From Brucella anthropi_A (lineage in GTDB: Bacteria > Pseudomonadota > Alphaproteobacteria > Rhizobiales > Rhizobiaceae), in assembly GCF_046630315.1 (NCBI RefSeq), contig NZ_LQBD01000010.1:53323-117322 (forward strand): a stretch of 64,000 nucleotides of DNA. The letters are read 5' to 3'. Made by a program: the position numbers and the translations under genes. The notes under the pieces are model-generated. The model saw only the letters and a program-made list of their open reading frames with translations, did not search any database and was not told the DNA's origin. Positions 8,451 through 16,759 of this stretch are shown piece after piece (position 1 is the first letter of the stretch; each line of letters starts with the position of its first letter).

Positions 8451-9377
8451 ATGCTTAACCGTAGAACCTTTCTGGCGGCCGCAGCGCTTGCCGTGACGAT
8501 GACTTTCAACGCCCAGGCTGCCGACTGGAGCAAGGACTACCCGGAAATCGTTCTGGGCGTGATCCCGGCGGAAAACGCCTCGACCACGTCCGACCGTTAT
8601 GCGCCTCTGGCTGCGTATCTGGGCAAGGAACTCGGCACCAAGGTCACGCTGCGCGTCGCCAACGATTATGCCGCCGTCATTGAAGGCCAGCGCGCCGGCA
8701 ACATCCAGATCGCATTCTATGGCCCGGCTTCCTATGCGCGCGCCGTCATGACCGGCGTTGAAACCACGCCGCTCGTCAACCAGCGTCACGACACCGGCGT
8801 CAACGGCTATTATTCGGTCGTCTATGTGCGCGCCGACAGCCCCTACCAGAAAATGGACGACCTGAAGGGCAAGACCATTGCGCTCGTCGATCCGAACTCG
8901 ACCTCGGGCAACAATGCGCCGCGCTTCTTCCTCAACCGCGAAGGCTATAGCGTCGATACGTTCTTCGGTAAGAACTTCTTCGCCGGCAGCCACGAAAACG
9001 CGGTCCTCGCGCTTGCACAGGGCACCGCGGATGCCGCTGCCAACTCGTGGAACTCGGAAGACGATTCCAACCTGACCCGCATGGTCAGCCGCGGCGTGCT
9101 GAAAGACGCCAATGGCAAGGCGATGACGAAGGATGATTTCCGCATCATCTTCAAGTCGGACTTCCTTCCGGAAGGCCCGTTTGCAGTCCTCAGCACGCTG
9201 CCGGACCAGCTGAAGGCCGATATCAAGCAGGCTTTCCTCGACATGCCGACGAAGGACAAGGCCGGCTTTGACGCGCTTTCCGACGGCAAGGACAAGGAAT
9301 TCGTAGCCACCGAAGCCAAGGATTATGAGCCGATCATCGAGATGCTCAAGTTCAACGACAAGGCACGCAAGTCCTAA
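8451..9377 (+). CDS. phnD: PhnD, periplasmic phosphonate-binding protein
   Basis: A 308-residue type-2 periplasmic binding protein. It has a Sec signal peptide with basic start, hydrophobic core and AQA cleavage motif (cut expected after residue 23). The ligand-loop region, with YGPASYA and the STSGN segment, is typical of PhnD. A consensus AGGAGAG ribosome site lies 6 bases before the ATG. A strong hairpin follows the stop, which should raise phnD transcript levels over the permease genes. Confidence 0.93.
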   Translation: MLNRRTFLAAAALAVTMTFNAQAADWSKDYPEIVLGVIPAENASTTSDRYAPLAAYLGKELGTKVTLRVANDYAAVIEGQRAGNIQIAFYGPASYARAVMTGVETTPLVNQRHDTGVNGYYSVVYVRADSPYQKMDDLKGKTIALVDPNSTSGNNAPRFFLNREGYSVDTFFGKNFFAGSHENAVLALAQGTADAAANSWNSEDDSNLTRMVSRGVLKDANGKAMTKDDFRIIFKSDFLPEGPFAVLSTLPDQLKADIKQAFLDMPTKDKAGFDALSDGKDKEFVATEAKDYEPIIEMLKFNDKARKS

Positions 9378-9392
9378 TCCGTAGAATAATTG

Positions 9393-9430
9393 AAGTGCCC
9401 GAAGCCGCTCAAGCTTCGGGCACTTTTATT
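9393..9430 (+). terminator. terminator-like hairpin between phnD and phnE1
   Basis: A perfect 13-base stem pairs 9393-9405 with 9413-9425 around a 7-base loop, and a T-rich tail (TTTATT) follows. Being inside the operon, it probably acts as a partial terminator or mRNA stabiliser that favours the binding protein. Confidence 0.75.
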
Positions 9431-9442
9431 AGGGAATCTCGC

Positions 9443-10315
9443 ATGACGGTATCCTCACTCGACGGCAGTGGCGCAAAAAGCCTGCTTGCCGATTATCGCC
9501 GGGAAGTCGGCAAACGACGTCTCTACGGTATCGCGCTTCTCCTCGCGCTCGTCGTCGTCGCCATTGCCGCCTCCGCCGTTGCCGATGTTCGGCCGGGCAC
9601 GCTGGTCGAAAATCTCTTTCGCTTCACAAGCTATCTCGGCCGCATTCTGCCGGATCTGACCATTGCCAATTTCGGCAGCGACCTCGCTGCCTGGTACTGG
9701 AATCTCGGCGGCTGGCTGAAGATGCTGTTCGAGACGCTGCTGATCGCCTATCTGGCGACCCTGATCGGCGCGGTGGTCGCGTTTGGCGCATCCTTCGCGG
9801 CATCGTCCAATATGGCGCCCAATTCGACGGTGCGTTTTATCGTCCGTCGCGGGCTCGAACTGCTGCGCACGGTCCCGGAAATCGTCTTCGCGCTGCTTTT
9901 TGTCATCGCCTTCGGACTTGGGCCTATGGCCGGTGTGCTGGCGCTGATGCTGCACACGACAGGGGCGCTGGGCAAACTGTTTTCCGAAGTGGTCGAGAAC
10001 ATCGATATGCGTCCGGTGGAAGCTATCCGCGCATCGGGCGGTTCCGGCCTTCAGGTCATCCGCTTTGCCGTGCTGCCGCAAGTGGCCGCCAATTTCGCCT
10101 CCTATGGCCTGCTGCGCTTTGAAATCAATGTGCGCGGCGCTTCCGTCATGGGCTTTGTGGGGGCTGGTGGCATCGGGCAGGAATTGCTCACCTCCATCCG
10201 CCAGTTCTATTACAGCGATGTCAGCGCCATCCTGCTTCTGATTATCGTGACCATTGTTGTCATCGATCTCATTACACAGCGTGTGCGCCACGCACTGCTT
10301 GGTCGTATTGGTTGA
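9443..10315 (+). CDS. phnE: PhnE1, phosphonate ABC transporter permease
   Basis: A 290-residue inner-membrane permease. It has about six membrane segments and the permease EAA-type loop (VEAIRASGGSGLQVIRFAVLPQV), the docking site for PhnC. The ATG at 9443 has AGGGA at a good distance. An in-frame extension to 9395 would start in the phnD hairpin and is rejected. It probably forms a heterodimer with the second permease. Confidence 0.9.
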   Translation: MTVSSLDGSGAKSLLADYRREVGKRRLYGIALLLALVVVAIAASAVADVRPGTLVENLFRFTSYLGRILPDLTIANFGSDLAAWYWNLGGWLKMLFETLLIAYLATLIGAVVAFGASFAASSNMAPNSTVRFIVRRGLELLRTVPEIVFALLFVIAFGLGPMAGVLALMLHTTGALGKLFSEVVENIDMRPVEAIRASGGSGLQVIRFAVLPQVAANFASYGLLRFEINVRGASVMGFVGAGGIGQELLTSIRQFYYSDVSAILLLIIVTIVVIDLITQRVRHALLGRIG

Positions 10316-10316
10316 G

Positions 10317-10411
10317 GAGCATGATCCCGAAAAGTGGGAACCGCCTACGCGGGGAAATTAGTCCACTGGACTAATTTCTAATCCCGCTTCGATCAGAAAA
10401 AGATCATGCTC
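10317..10411. repeat. REP-like nested palindrome between phnE1 and phnE2
   Basis: Outer arms GAGCATGATC (10317-10326) and GATCATGCTC (10402-10411) enclose the core CCCGAAAAGTGGGAACCG. Inside lies a perfect 25-base odd palindrome (10354-10378), with arms GAAATTAGTCCA and TGGACTAATTTC. The outer part matches the REP-type repeats common in Rhizobiales; related copies in this window lie at 17329, 19635, 30735 and 36567. Confidence 0.75.
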
Positions 10412-10428
10412 AAACAGAAGAGAGAAAC

Positions 10429-11301
10429 ATGACCGACATTGCACAAACTCTCTCCCGTGAAGCACATGCGCACGAAAAGCAATTGAGGGCCGAATATGCC
10501 GATCTGTTCGGCAATGGGCGCGCGTGGCGCAATCTGGCGATCTTGACCGCAGCTCTTGTCGCTTCAGTCTGGTTTGCCTTCTACTGGCTCGATTTTTCGC
10601 TGCTGCGCATTCTGAACGGGCTTGGTCGGCTTGGCGATTTCGCGCTGATGATGATACCGCCATCGGCTGGCGGGCGTTTCAGCCTTTATCTCTGGTCGAT
10701 GATGGAAACGCTCGCAATCGCCTATCTCGGCACATTGCTGGCGGCGATCCTCGCCTTTCCGTTCGGCTTTCTGGCGGCGAAGAACATCATCCCGAATATG
10801 TTCCTGCATTTCGGCATTCGCCGCTTCCTCGACACCATTCGCGGCGTCGATACGCTGATCTGGGCGCTGATCTGGGTGTCGGTGGTGGGGCTTGGGCCGT
10901 TCGCCGGTATTCTCGCCATTGCCTGTTCGGATTTCGGGGCATTCGGCAAGCTTTTCTCCGAAGCCATCGAAGGCGCCGACAGAAAGCCGGTCGAAGGCGT
11001 GGTTTCGTCCGGCGGCGGCAGGCTGCACGGCTATCGCTTCGGCGTGCTGCCGCAGGTTCTGCCGCTGATCGGCAGTCAGGTGCTTTATTTCTTCGAGTCG
11101 AATACCCGTTCGGCCACCATCATCGGCATTGTCGGGGCAGGCGGCATCGGCGCACATCTGGCCGAACAGATCAAGGTCCTGAACCTTCAGGACGTTTCCT
11201 TCCTGATCATCATGATCCTGATCGCCGTTGCCGTGATCGACTGGTTCTCGTCAAAACTGCGTCATGCCATGATCGGCAGGAAGGGGCAGAAATCAGCCTA
11301 A
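10429..11301 (+). CDS. phnE: PhnE2, second phosphonate ABC transporter permease
   Basis: A 290-residue inner-membrane permease, a paralogue of the gene just upstream. It has about six membrane segments and the loop KPVEGVVSSGGGRLHGYRFG, followed by the same VGAGGIG motif. It is separated from phnE1 by 113 bases of repeat DNA. The ribosome site is AGAGAG. The stop codon abuts an inverted-repeat element at 11302. The last gene of the phosphonate locus. Confidence 0.9.
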   Translation: MTDIAQTLSREAHAHEKQLRAEYADLFGNGRAWRNLAILTAALVASVWFAFYWLDFSLLRILNGLGRLGDFALMMIPPSAGGRFSLYLWSMMETLAIAYLGTLLAAILAFPFGFLAAKNIIPNMFLHFGIRRFLDTIRGVDTLIWALIWVSVVGLGPFAGILAIACSDFGAFGKLFSEAIEGADRKPVEGVVSSGGGRLHGYRFGVLPQVLPLIGSQVLYFFESNTRSATIIGIVGAGGIGAHLAEQIKVLNLQDVSFLIIMILIAVAVIDWFSSKLRHAMIGRKGQKSA

Positions 11302-11445
11302 CACTACAGTTGCATTCTTCGTGATGCCGGGCTGCAAAGAGCAATTTGTCTGCGTTCCGGTGCTCACGTACCTTTAAGTACGCTGCGCTCCGGTACTCGA
11401 AAATCACTCTTTTCGCCACGGCCTGACGAATTTGCAACTGTAGTG
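11302..11445. repeat. 144-base inverted-repeat element between phnE2 and marC
   Basis: Perfect 13-base ends, CACTACAGTTGCA (11302-11314) and TGCAACTGTAGTG (11433-11445), continue imperfectly inward (TTCTTCGTGATGCC against GGCCTGACGAATT). The centre carries CGTAC/GTACG arms in the stretch ACGTACCTTTAAGTACGC. It fills exactly the gap between two convergent stop codons, so it may terminate both transcripts. It resembles the short Brucella palindromic repeats (Bru-RS), but the match cannot be proven here. Confidence 0.7.
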
Positions 11446-12075
11446 CTAACCTGTTATCAGCGTCTTGATGCCATCGGCAACGAACTGAACGGCAAGTGCC
11501 GCCAGAATGACGCCCAGAAGGCGGGTGAGGATGGAACGGCCGGTTTCGCCGAGAAACCGGTCGACGCGTTCCGCCAGCAGCAGCACGACATAGGTGATCA
11601 GCAGGCAGACGAAGATGACGCCGAGCAGCGCCAGGCGCGGCCCGATGCCGTGGAACGAATCCGATGTCAGCACGATGGCCGAAATCGCGCCCGGACCGGC
11701 AATCAGCGGAATGGCAAGCGGGAAGGCGGCTATATTGCGGATATGGTCCTTGGTGATGGCGACCTCGGCGCTCTTTTCCTTGCGCTCCGTCCGCTTCTCG
11801 AAAATCATTTCAAACGCGATCCAGAACAGGAGAAGACCGCCGGCAACGCGGAACGCGCCGATGGTGATGCCGAACATGCCGAGGATCTGCGCGCCTGCAA
11901 TGGCAAAAAGCGCCATCACGATGAAACCGATAATCGAGGCGCGAAGCGCCACCTGTCCGCGGTGGTGCCGCTCCATGCCCGGCGTCAGCGCCAGAAACAA
12001 AGGCGCCAGCCCCGGAGGGTCGATCGTGACAAGCAGGGTGACGAAGGCGCTGAAAACCGTGTCGTAGAACCCCAT
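11446..12075 (-). CDS. marC: MarC-family inner-membrane protein
   Basis: A 209-residue integral membrane protein of the MarC/UPF0056 family with about six hydrophobic segments and the conserved LVTIDPPGLAPLF and PLAIPLIAGPGAIS stretches. The function of the family is unknown; early links to multiple antibiotic resistance were not upheld. The ATG at 12075 is preferred over an in-frame GTG at 12087 because the AGAAGGG lies too close to the latter. It is convergent with phnE2, its TAG lying against the inverted repeat. Confidence 0.85.
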   Translation of the reverse strand: MGFYDTVFSAFVTLLVTIDPPGLAPLFLALTPGMERHHRGQVALRASIIGFIVMALFAIAGAQILGMFGITIGAFRVAGGLLLFWIAFEMIFEKRTERKEKSAEVAITKDHIRNIAAFPLAIPLIAGPGAISAIVLTSDSFHGIGPRLALLGVIFVCLLITYVVLLLAERVDRFLGETGRSILTRLLGVILAALAVQFVADGIKTLITG

Positions 12076-12282
12076 TACCGTGCGCACCCTTCTGTTGGCA
12101 TGTCATGCCCAATCGGATACAGGAATTGTAGACGATCGGCAGCCTATGGTCGACGCAAAGCGCGAGGTCGGGCAACATCCTTGCTCAATCTTTATGTGAA
12201 TATCTTTTAAGCCCTTGAATTGACAGGCGGAAATAGCCCGCCGAAACGGTCGCGAAATTGGCGTTTTCTGCTGATTTCCGTT

Positions 12283-12297
12283 ATAAAGTGACTTTAT
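12283..12297. promoter_or_regulatory. small perfect palindrome upstream of gyrA
   Basis: ATAAAGT, a central G and ACTTTAT form a 15-base perfect palindrome 28 bases before the gyrA start. A GATTC (CcrM methylation-type) site follows directly. It may be a protein site or part of the promoter region; no regulator can be named. Confidence 0.35.
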
Positions 12298-12325
12298 CGA
12301 TTCTGTTGAGAAAGAAATCTGAATA

Positions 12326-15139
12326 GTGTCAGATCAAACGCCTCCACCCGGTTCCGACGATATGAATGGTGGCCCAAACGGCGGCCCTAGCGGTATCGAA
12401 CCGATTTCCATCATTGAGGAGATGCAGCGCTCCTATCTCGATTACGCGATGAGCGTTATCGTCAGTCGCGCGCTGCCCGATGTGCGCGACGGCCTGAAGC
12501 CCGTGCATCGCCGCATTCTCCACGCCATGAACGAGATGAACCTCGCCTATAACCGCCCATACCGTAAATCGGCGGGTGTGGTCGGTGAGGTGATGGGTAA
12601 ATATCACCCGCATGGCGACGCATCTATTTATGACGCCCTCGTGCGTATGGCGCAGGATTTCTCCATGCGCGATCCGCTGGTCGACGGGCAGGGCAATTTC
12701 GGCTCCATCGACGGCGACCCGCCGGCAGCGATGCGCTACACCGAATGCCGCCTGGAAAAGCTGACCGAAACCATCCTGTCGGATATCGACAAGGATACGG
12801 TCGACTTCCAGGACAATTATGACGGCCGCGAGCAGGAACCCGTGGTCATGCCCGCGCGCTTCCCGAACCTGCTCGTCAACGGGTCGGGCGGTATTGCCGT
12901 CGGCATGGCGACAAACATCCCGCCGCACAATCTGGGCGAAATCATCGACGGTTGCGTCGCCCTGATCGACAATCCGGCCATCGAACTGCCGGAACTGATG
13001 GAGATCATTCCCGGTCCCGATTTCCCGACCGGCGGCATCATTCTCGGACGCGCAGGCATCAATTCCGCCTATACGACCGGGCGCGGTTCGGTCGTCATGC
13101 GCGGACGCGCCACCATCGAGCCGATGCGCGGCGACCGCGAAGCCATCATCATCACCGAGATTCCCTATCAGGTGAACAAGGCCACGATGATCGAGAAGAT
13201 GGCCGAACTGGTGCGCGACAAGCGCATCGAGGGCATTTCCGATCTGCGCGACGAATCCGACCGCGAAGGCTATCGCGTCGTGGTGGAACTGAAGCGCGAC
13301 GCCGTTGCCGATGTCGTGCTGAACCAGCTTTATCGTTATACGCCGCTGCAAACCTCGTTCGGCTGCAACATGGTGGCGCTGAACGGCGGCAAGCCGGAAC
13401 AGCTCAACCTGCTCGACATGCTGCGCGCCTTCGTCGTCTTCCGCGAGGAAGTGGTGACGCGCCGCACAAAATTCCTGCTCAACAAGGCGCGCGACCGCGC
13501 GCATGTGTTGGTGGGTCTTGCAATCGCCGTCGCCAATATCGATGAGGTGATCGCGCTCATCCGCCGTGCGCCCGATCCGACGACGGCGCGCGAGCAGTTG
13601 ATGGAACGCCGCTGGCCGGCGGTCGATGTGGCCCCGCTGATCCGCCTCATCGACGATCCGCGCCACACGCTCAACGACGACAACACCTATAATCTCTCCG
13701 AGGAACAGGCGCGCGCCATTCTCGATCTGCGTTTGCAGCGCCTGACCGCGCTCGGCCGCGACGAAGTGGCTGACGAGCTGAACAAGATCGGCGAGGAAAT
13801 TCGCGATTATCTCGATATTCTGTCGTCGCGCCTGCGCGTGATGAATATCGTCAAGGAAGAGATGATTGCGGTTCGCGACGAGTTCGCGACCCCGCGCCGC
13901 ACCGAAATCGGTTTCGGCGGCGCTGAAATGGACGATGAAGACCTGATCGCCCGTGAGGACATGGTCGTCACCGTCAGCCATGCGGGCTATATCAAGCGCG
14001 TGCCGCTCACGACCTATCGCGCGCAGCGCCGCGGCGGCAAGGGCCGCTCCGGCATGGCGACGAAGGACGAGGATTTCGTCACGCGCCTGTTCGTCGCCAA
14101 TACGCATACGCCGGTTCTGTTCTTCTCCTCGCGCGGCATTGTCTACAAGGAGAAGGTCTGGCGTCTGCCCGTCGGCACGCCGCAATCGCGCGGCAAGGCG
14201 CTCATCAACATGCTGCCATTGCAGCAGGGCGAGCGCATCACCACCATCATGCCGCTGCCGGAGGATGAGGAATCCTGGGCAAATCTGGACGTCATGTTCT
14301 CGACCACGCGCGGCACGGTTCGCCGCAACAAGCTGTCGGACTTCGTGCAGGTCAACCGCAACGGCAAGATCGCGATGAAGCTCGAGGACGAGGGCGATGA
14401 AATCCTCTCGGTCGATACCTGTACGGAATTCGATGACGTGCTTCTGACCTGCGCCGGCGGCCAGTGCATCCGCTTCCCCGTCACCGATGTGCGCGTCTTT
14501 GCGGGCCGCAACTCGATCGGCGTGCGCGGCATCAACCTGGCCAATGGCGACAAGGTCATCTCCATGGCCATCCTGCATCACGTCGATGCCGATGCGTCCG
14601 AGCGTGCCGCCTATCTCAAGCGTTCGATTGCCGAGCGCCGGGCGCAAGGCGCGGATGATGCAGATGATATCGTGGTGGTCGGCGAGGATGTCGGAACCGA
14701 AACCGAACTCAACGACGAACGCTATCAGGAACTGAAGGCGCGCGAAGAAACCGTGCTGACGGTCAGCGAATATGGTTACGGCAAGCGCTCCTCGTCCTAT
14801 GAGTTCCGCGTGTCGGGCCGTGGCGGCAAGGGCATCCGCGCCACCGACACGTCGAAGACCGACGAGATCGGCAAGCTGGTCGCCCTGTTCCCGGTCGAGG
14901 CGAGCGACCAGATCCTGCTTGTTTCCGATGGCGGACAGCTTATCCGCGTGCCGGTTGACGGTATTCGCATTGCCGGGCGCTCCACCAAGGGTGTCACGAT
15001 CTTCAATACGGCGGACGGCGAGAAGGTCGTCTCGGTCGAACGCATATCGGAAGCCGATAGCGACGAAGACAACGGCAATGGCAATGGCGGCGAGGCGGCT
15101 TCCGAAGGCGAAGCGCCGGGTGCCGGCACCGAAGAATGA
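12326..15139 (+). CDS. gyrA: GyrA, DNA gyrase subunit A
   Basis: A 937-residue DNA gyrase A subunit that cuts and rejoins DNA to introduce negative supercoils together with GyrB. The winged-helix/tower core holds the catalytic Tyr138 (AAMRYTE). The C-terminal pinwheel (about 530-900) contains the GyrA-box QRRGGKG and several later blades, and the tail is acidic. The start is GTG at 12326; an ATG 12 codons later (12362) is a plausible alternative. In the quinolone region, HPHGDASIYDA has Ala99 where E. coli has Ser83 (Ala87 if counted from the ATG). A 30-residue acidic insertion is seen in the C-terminal domain. A terminator follows. Confidence 0.97.
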   Translation: MSDQTPPPGSDDMNGGPNGGPSGIEPISIIEEMQRSYLDYAMSVIVSRALPDVRDGLKPVHRRILHAMNEMNLAYNRPYRKSAGVVGEVMGKYHPHGDASIYDALVRMAQDFSMRDPLVDGQGNFGSIDGDPPAAMRYTECRLEKLTETILSDIDKDTVDFQDNYDGREQEPVVMPARFPNLLVNGSGGIAVGMATNIPPHNLGEIIDGCVALIDNPAIELPELMEIIPGPDFPTGGIILGRAGINSAYTTGRGSVVMRGRATIEPMRGDREAIIITEIPYQVNKATMIEKMAELVRDKRIEGISDLRDESDREGYRVVVELKRDAVADVVLNQLYRYTPLQTSFGCNMVALNGGKPEQLNLLDMLRAFVVFREEVVTRRTKFLLNKARDRAHVLVGLAIAVANIDEVIALIRRAPDPTTAREQLMERRWPAVDVAPLIRLIDDPRHTLNDDNTYNLSEEQARAILDLRLQRLTALGRDEVADELNKIGEEIRDYLDILSSRLRVMNIVKEEMIAVRDEFATPRRTEIGFGGAEMDDEDLIAREDMVVTVSHAGYIKRVPLTTYRAQRRGGKGRSGMATKDEDFVTRLFVANTHTPVLFFSSRGIVYKEKVWRLPVGTPQSRGKALINMLPLQQGERITTIMPLPEDEESWANLDVMFSTTRGTVRRNKLSDFVQVNRNGKIAMKLEDEGDEILSVDTCTEFDDVLLTCAGGQCIRFPVTDVRVFAGRNSIGVRGINLANGDKVISMAILHHVDADASERAAYLKRSIAERRAQGADDADDIVVVGEDVGTETELNDERYQELKAREETVLTVSEYGYGKRSSSYEFRVSGRGGKGIRATDTSKTDEIGKLVALFPVEASDQILLVSDGGQLIRVPVDGIRIAGRSTKGVTIFNTADGEKVVSVERISEADSDEDNGNGNGGEAASEGEAPGAGTEE

Positions 15140-15171
15140 TCAAGGAGCCGGGCTCTTTGTTCTGAACAATG

Positions 15172-15206
15172 AAAAAGGCCGATGGTGCAAACCATCGGCC
15201 TTTTTC
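15172..15206 (+). terminator. rho-independent terminator of gyrA
   Basis: A perfect 15-base stem (15172-15186 with 15191-15205) closes on the tetraloop GCAA, with five A on the left and five T on the right. It is the end of gyrA; the A/T symmetry means it could work in both directions. Confidence 0.92.
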
Positions 15207-15293
15207 AGATGCCAAGACTGGAGGAATTGGCGATCGCAGAAACTTTCACACAGCAAGCTCCAACGCTTTTGCGCGAGCTCGGCTGTTTGCACC

Positions 15294-15443
15294 TCAGCGC
15301 GAACGCATGTTGCGCAAACTATTGATGTCGAATGCCACCTGACGCACGCGCTGGCGCTTGGCCTCGTTCTCTTCGAGAAGCAATATGATTGCCGATACGG
15401 CCATCGCGACCATCATGGATAATGCCAGAAGAAAGATCATCAT
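15294..15443 (-). CDS. small single-span membrane protein, unknown function
   Basis: A 49-residue open frame beginning MMIFLLALSMMVAMAV. It has one strong membrane helix (about 3-22) followed by a charged, Arg-rich tail. The ATG at 15443 has a good ribosome site (AAAGGA) 8-9 bases upstream, which supports translation. It is divergent from coaD and downstream of the gyrA terminator on the opposite strand. No family is recognised; similar tiny proteins are often missed by gene callers. Confidence 0.5.
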   Translation of the reverse strand: MMIFLLALSMMVAMAVSAIILLLEENEAKRQRVRQVAFDINSLRNMRSR

Positions 15444-15637
15444 CGTGTTATCCTTTCGACATATATACGCTTCCAAAGCGAAAAGGTTGCACCAAACTTG
15501 CGCCTATCTTGGTAAATCCGTTGTGAACTTGTCGTGAAATCGCTGTTCATATCGCGTTCATCTGATTTCTTGGTTTCTGTTTTCTTATCGCCGTGGTTCT
15601 TGTTGAAAATCCCGTCAGAAAAGGCTAGCTGGAAGAA

Positions 15638-16132
15638 ATGACGATCGCGATCTATGCGGGCTCCTTCGACCCGGTGACAAACGGCCATATGGATGTCCTC
15701 AAAGGTGCCCTGCGCCTTGCCGACGAGGTTATTGTCGCCATTGGCGTCCATCCCGGCAAAAAACCGCTCTTCACCTTCGAGGAGCGCGTGGCGCTCATCG
15801 GCGAGAGTTCCAGGGCCATATTGGGCAAGGATGCAGGCCGGGTTTCCGTCATCTCCTTCGACGGGCTGGTCATCGATGCAGCGCGCAGGCATGCTGCGCA
15901 ATTGATGGTGCGCGGTTTGCGCGACGGCACCGATCTCGACTATGAAATGCAGATGGCGGGCATGAACGGCACGATGGCGCCGGAATTGCAGACCGTGTTC
16001 CTTCCGGCGGACCCGGCGGTACGCACGATTACCGCCACATTGGTTCGCCAGATTGCCTCCATGGGCGGCGATATAAAGCCCTTCGTTCCTGCGGCTGTTG
16101 CCGCTGCCTTGAACGTCAAATTCAAATCCTGA
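15638..16132 (+). CDS. coaD: CoaD, phosphopantetheine adenylyltransferase
   Basis: A 164-residue nucleotidyltransferase that makes dephospho-CoA from 4'-phosphopantetheine and ATP, the fourth step of CoA synthesis. The start MTIAIYAGSFDPVTNGHMDV holds the nucleotide-binding TNGH motif, and the C-terminal ITATLVRQIASMGGDI corresponds to the conserved ISSS loop in relaxed form. Length is typical. It is followed closely by two cyclophilin genes on the same strand. Confidence 0.95.
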   Translation: MTIAIYAGSFDPVTNGHMDVLKGALRLADEVIVAIGVHPGKKPLFTFEERVALIGESSRAILGKDAGRVSVISFDGLVIDAARRHAAQLMVRGLRDGTDLDYEMQMAGMNGTMAPELQTVFLPADPAVRTITATLVRQIASMGGDIKPFVPAAVAAALNVKFKS

Positions 16133-16152
16133 TTGCAGGGAGTTTTTCGATC

Positions 16153-16731
16153 ATGTCTTTCATTCGTTCAGCGCTTGCCGCTGTTGCCTTTATCGCGCTG
16201 TCGCAGACGGCTTTCGCCGCCAATGCCGAGAACACCATGGTTCTCAAGCTGAAGGACGGCGATGTTGCCATCCAGCTTCGCCCCGATCTCGCGCCCAAGC
16301 ATGTGGCGCAGATCGAAAAACTGGTGCGCGACGGCGCCTATGACGGCGTTGCCTTCCACCGCGTCATTCCGGGCTTCATGGCCCAGACCGGCGATGTGAA
16401 ATTCGGCAATATGGACAAGGGCTTCGATGCTTCACGCGTCGGCACCGGCGGTTCGGATTATCCCGATATTCCGGCGGAATTCTCGAAGGAACCCTTCGTG
16501 CGCGGCACGGTCGGCATGGCCCGCAGCCAGAACCCGAATTCGGCCAATTCGCAATTCTTCATCATGTTCGCGGATGGCGGGTTCCTCAATGGCCAGTACA
16601 CCGTGGTCGGCAAGGTTGTCAGCGGCATGGACGTCGTCGACAAGATAAAGAAGGGCAGCGAAGCCGATAATGGCGCCGTGACAAACCCCGACAAGATCAT
16701 CAAGGCCACGCTTCAGGCCGACAAGAAGTAA
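16153..16731 (+). CDS. periplasmic cyclophilin-type peptidyl-prolyl isomerase
   Basis: A 192-residue cyclophilin with a signal peptide (SQTAFAANA, cleavage expected near residue 23), so it acts on proline bonds of exported proteins. Catalytic landmarks FHRVIPGFMAQTGD and NSQFFIMFADG are present. It lies 20 bases after coaD and 28 bases before a cytoplasmic paralogue. Brucella is known to have two cyclophilins (CypA and CypB); which name belongs here cannot be settled from sequence alone. Confidence 0.92.
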   Translation: MSFIRSALAAVAFIALSQTAFAANAENTMVLKLKDGDVAIQLRPDLAPKHVAQIEKLVRDGAYDGVAFHRVIPGFMAQTGDVKFGNMDKGFDASRVGTGGSDYPDIPAEFSKEPFVRGTVGMARSQNPNSANSQFFIMFADGGFLNGQYTVVGKVVSGMDVVDKIKKGSEADNGAVTNPDKIIKATLQADKK

Positions 16732-16759
16732 GATCGAAGATAATACAAGGAGAGGCTCA

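Noticed and set aside
12329..14647. Very long open frame (about 770 codons) antisense to gyrA
   Set aside because: It is a product of the strong GC bias at third positions of gyrA. It has no ribosome site, its composition is His/Asp/Arg-rich like other antisense shadows, and the sense gene is certain.
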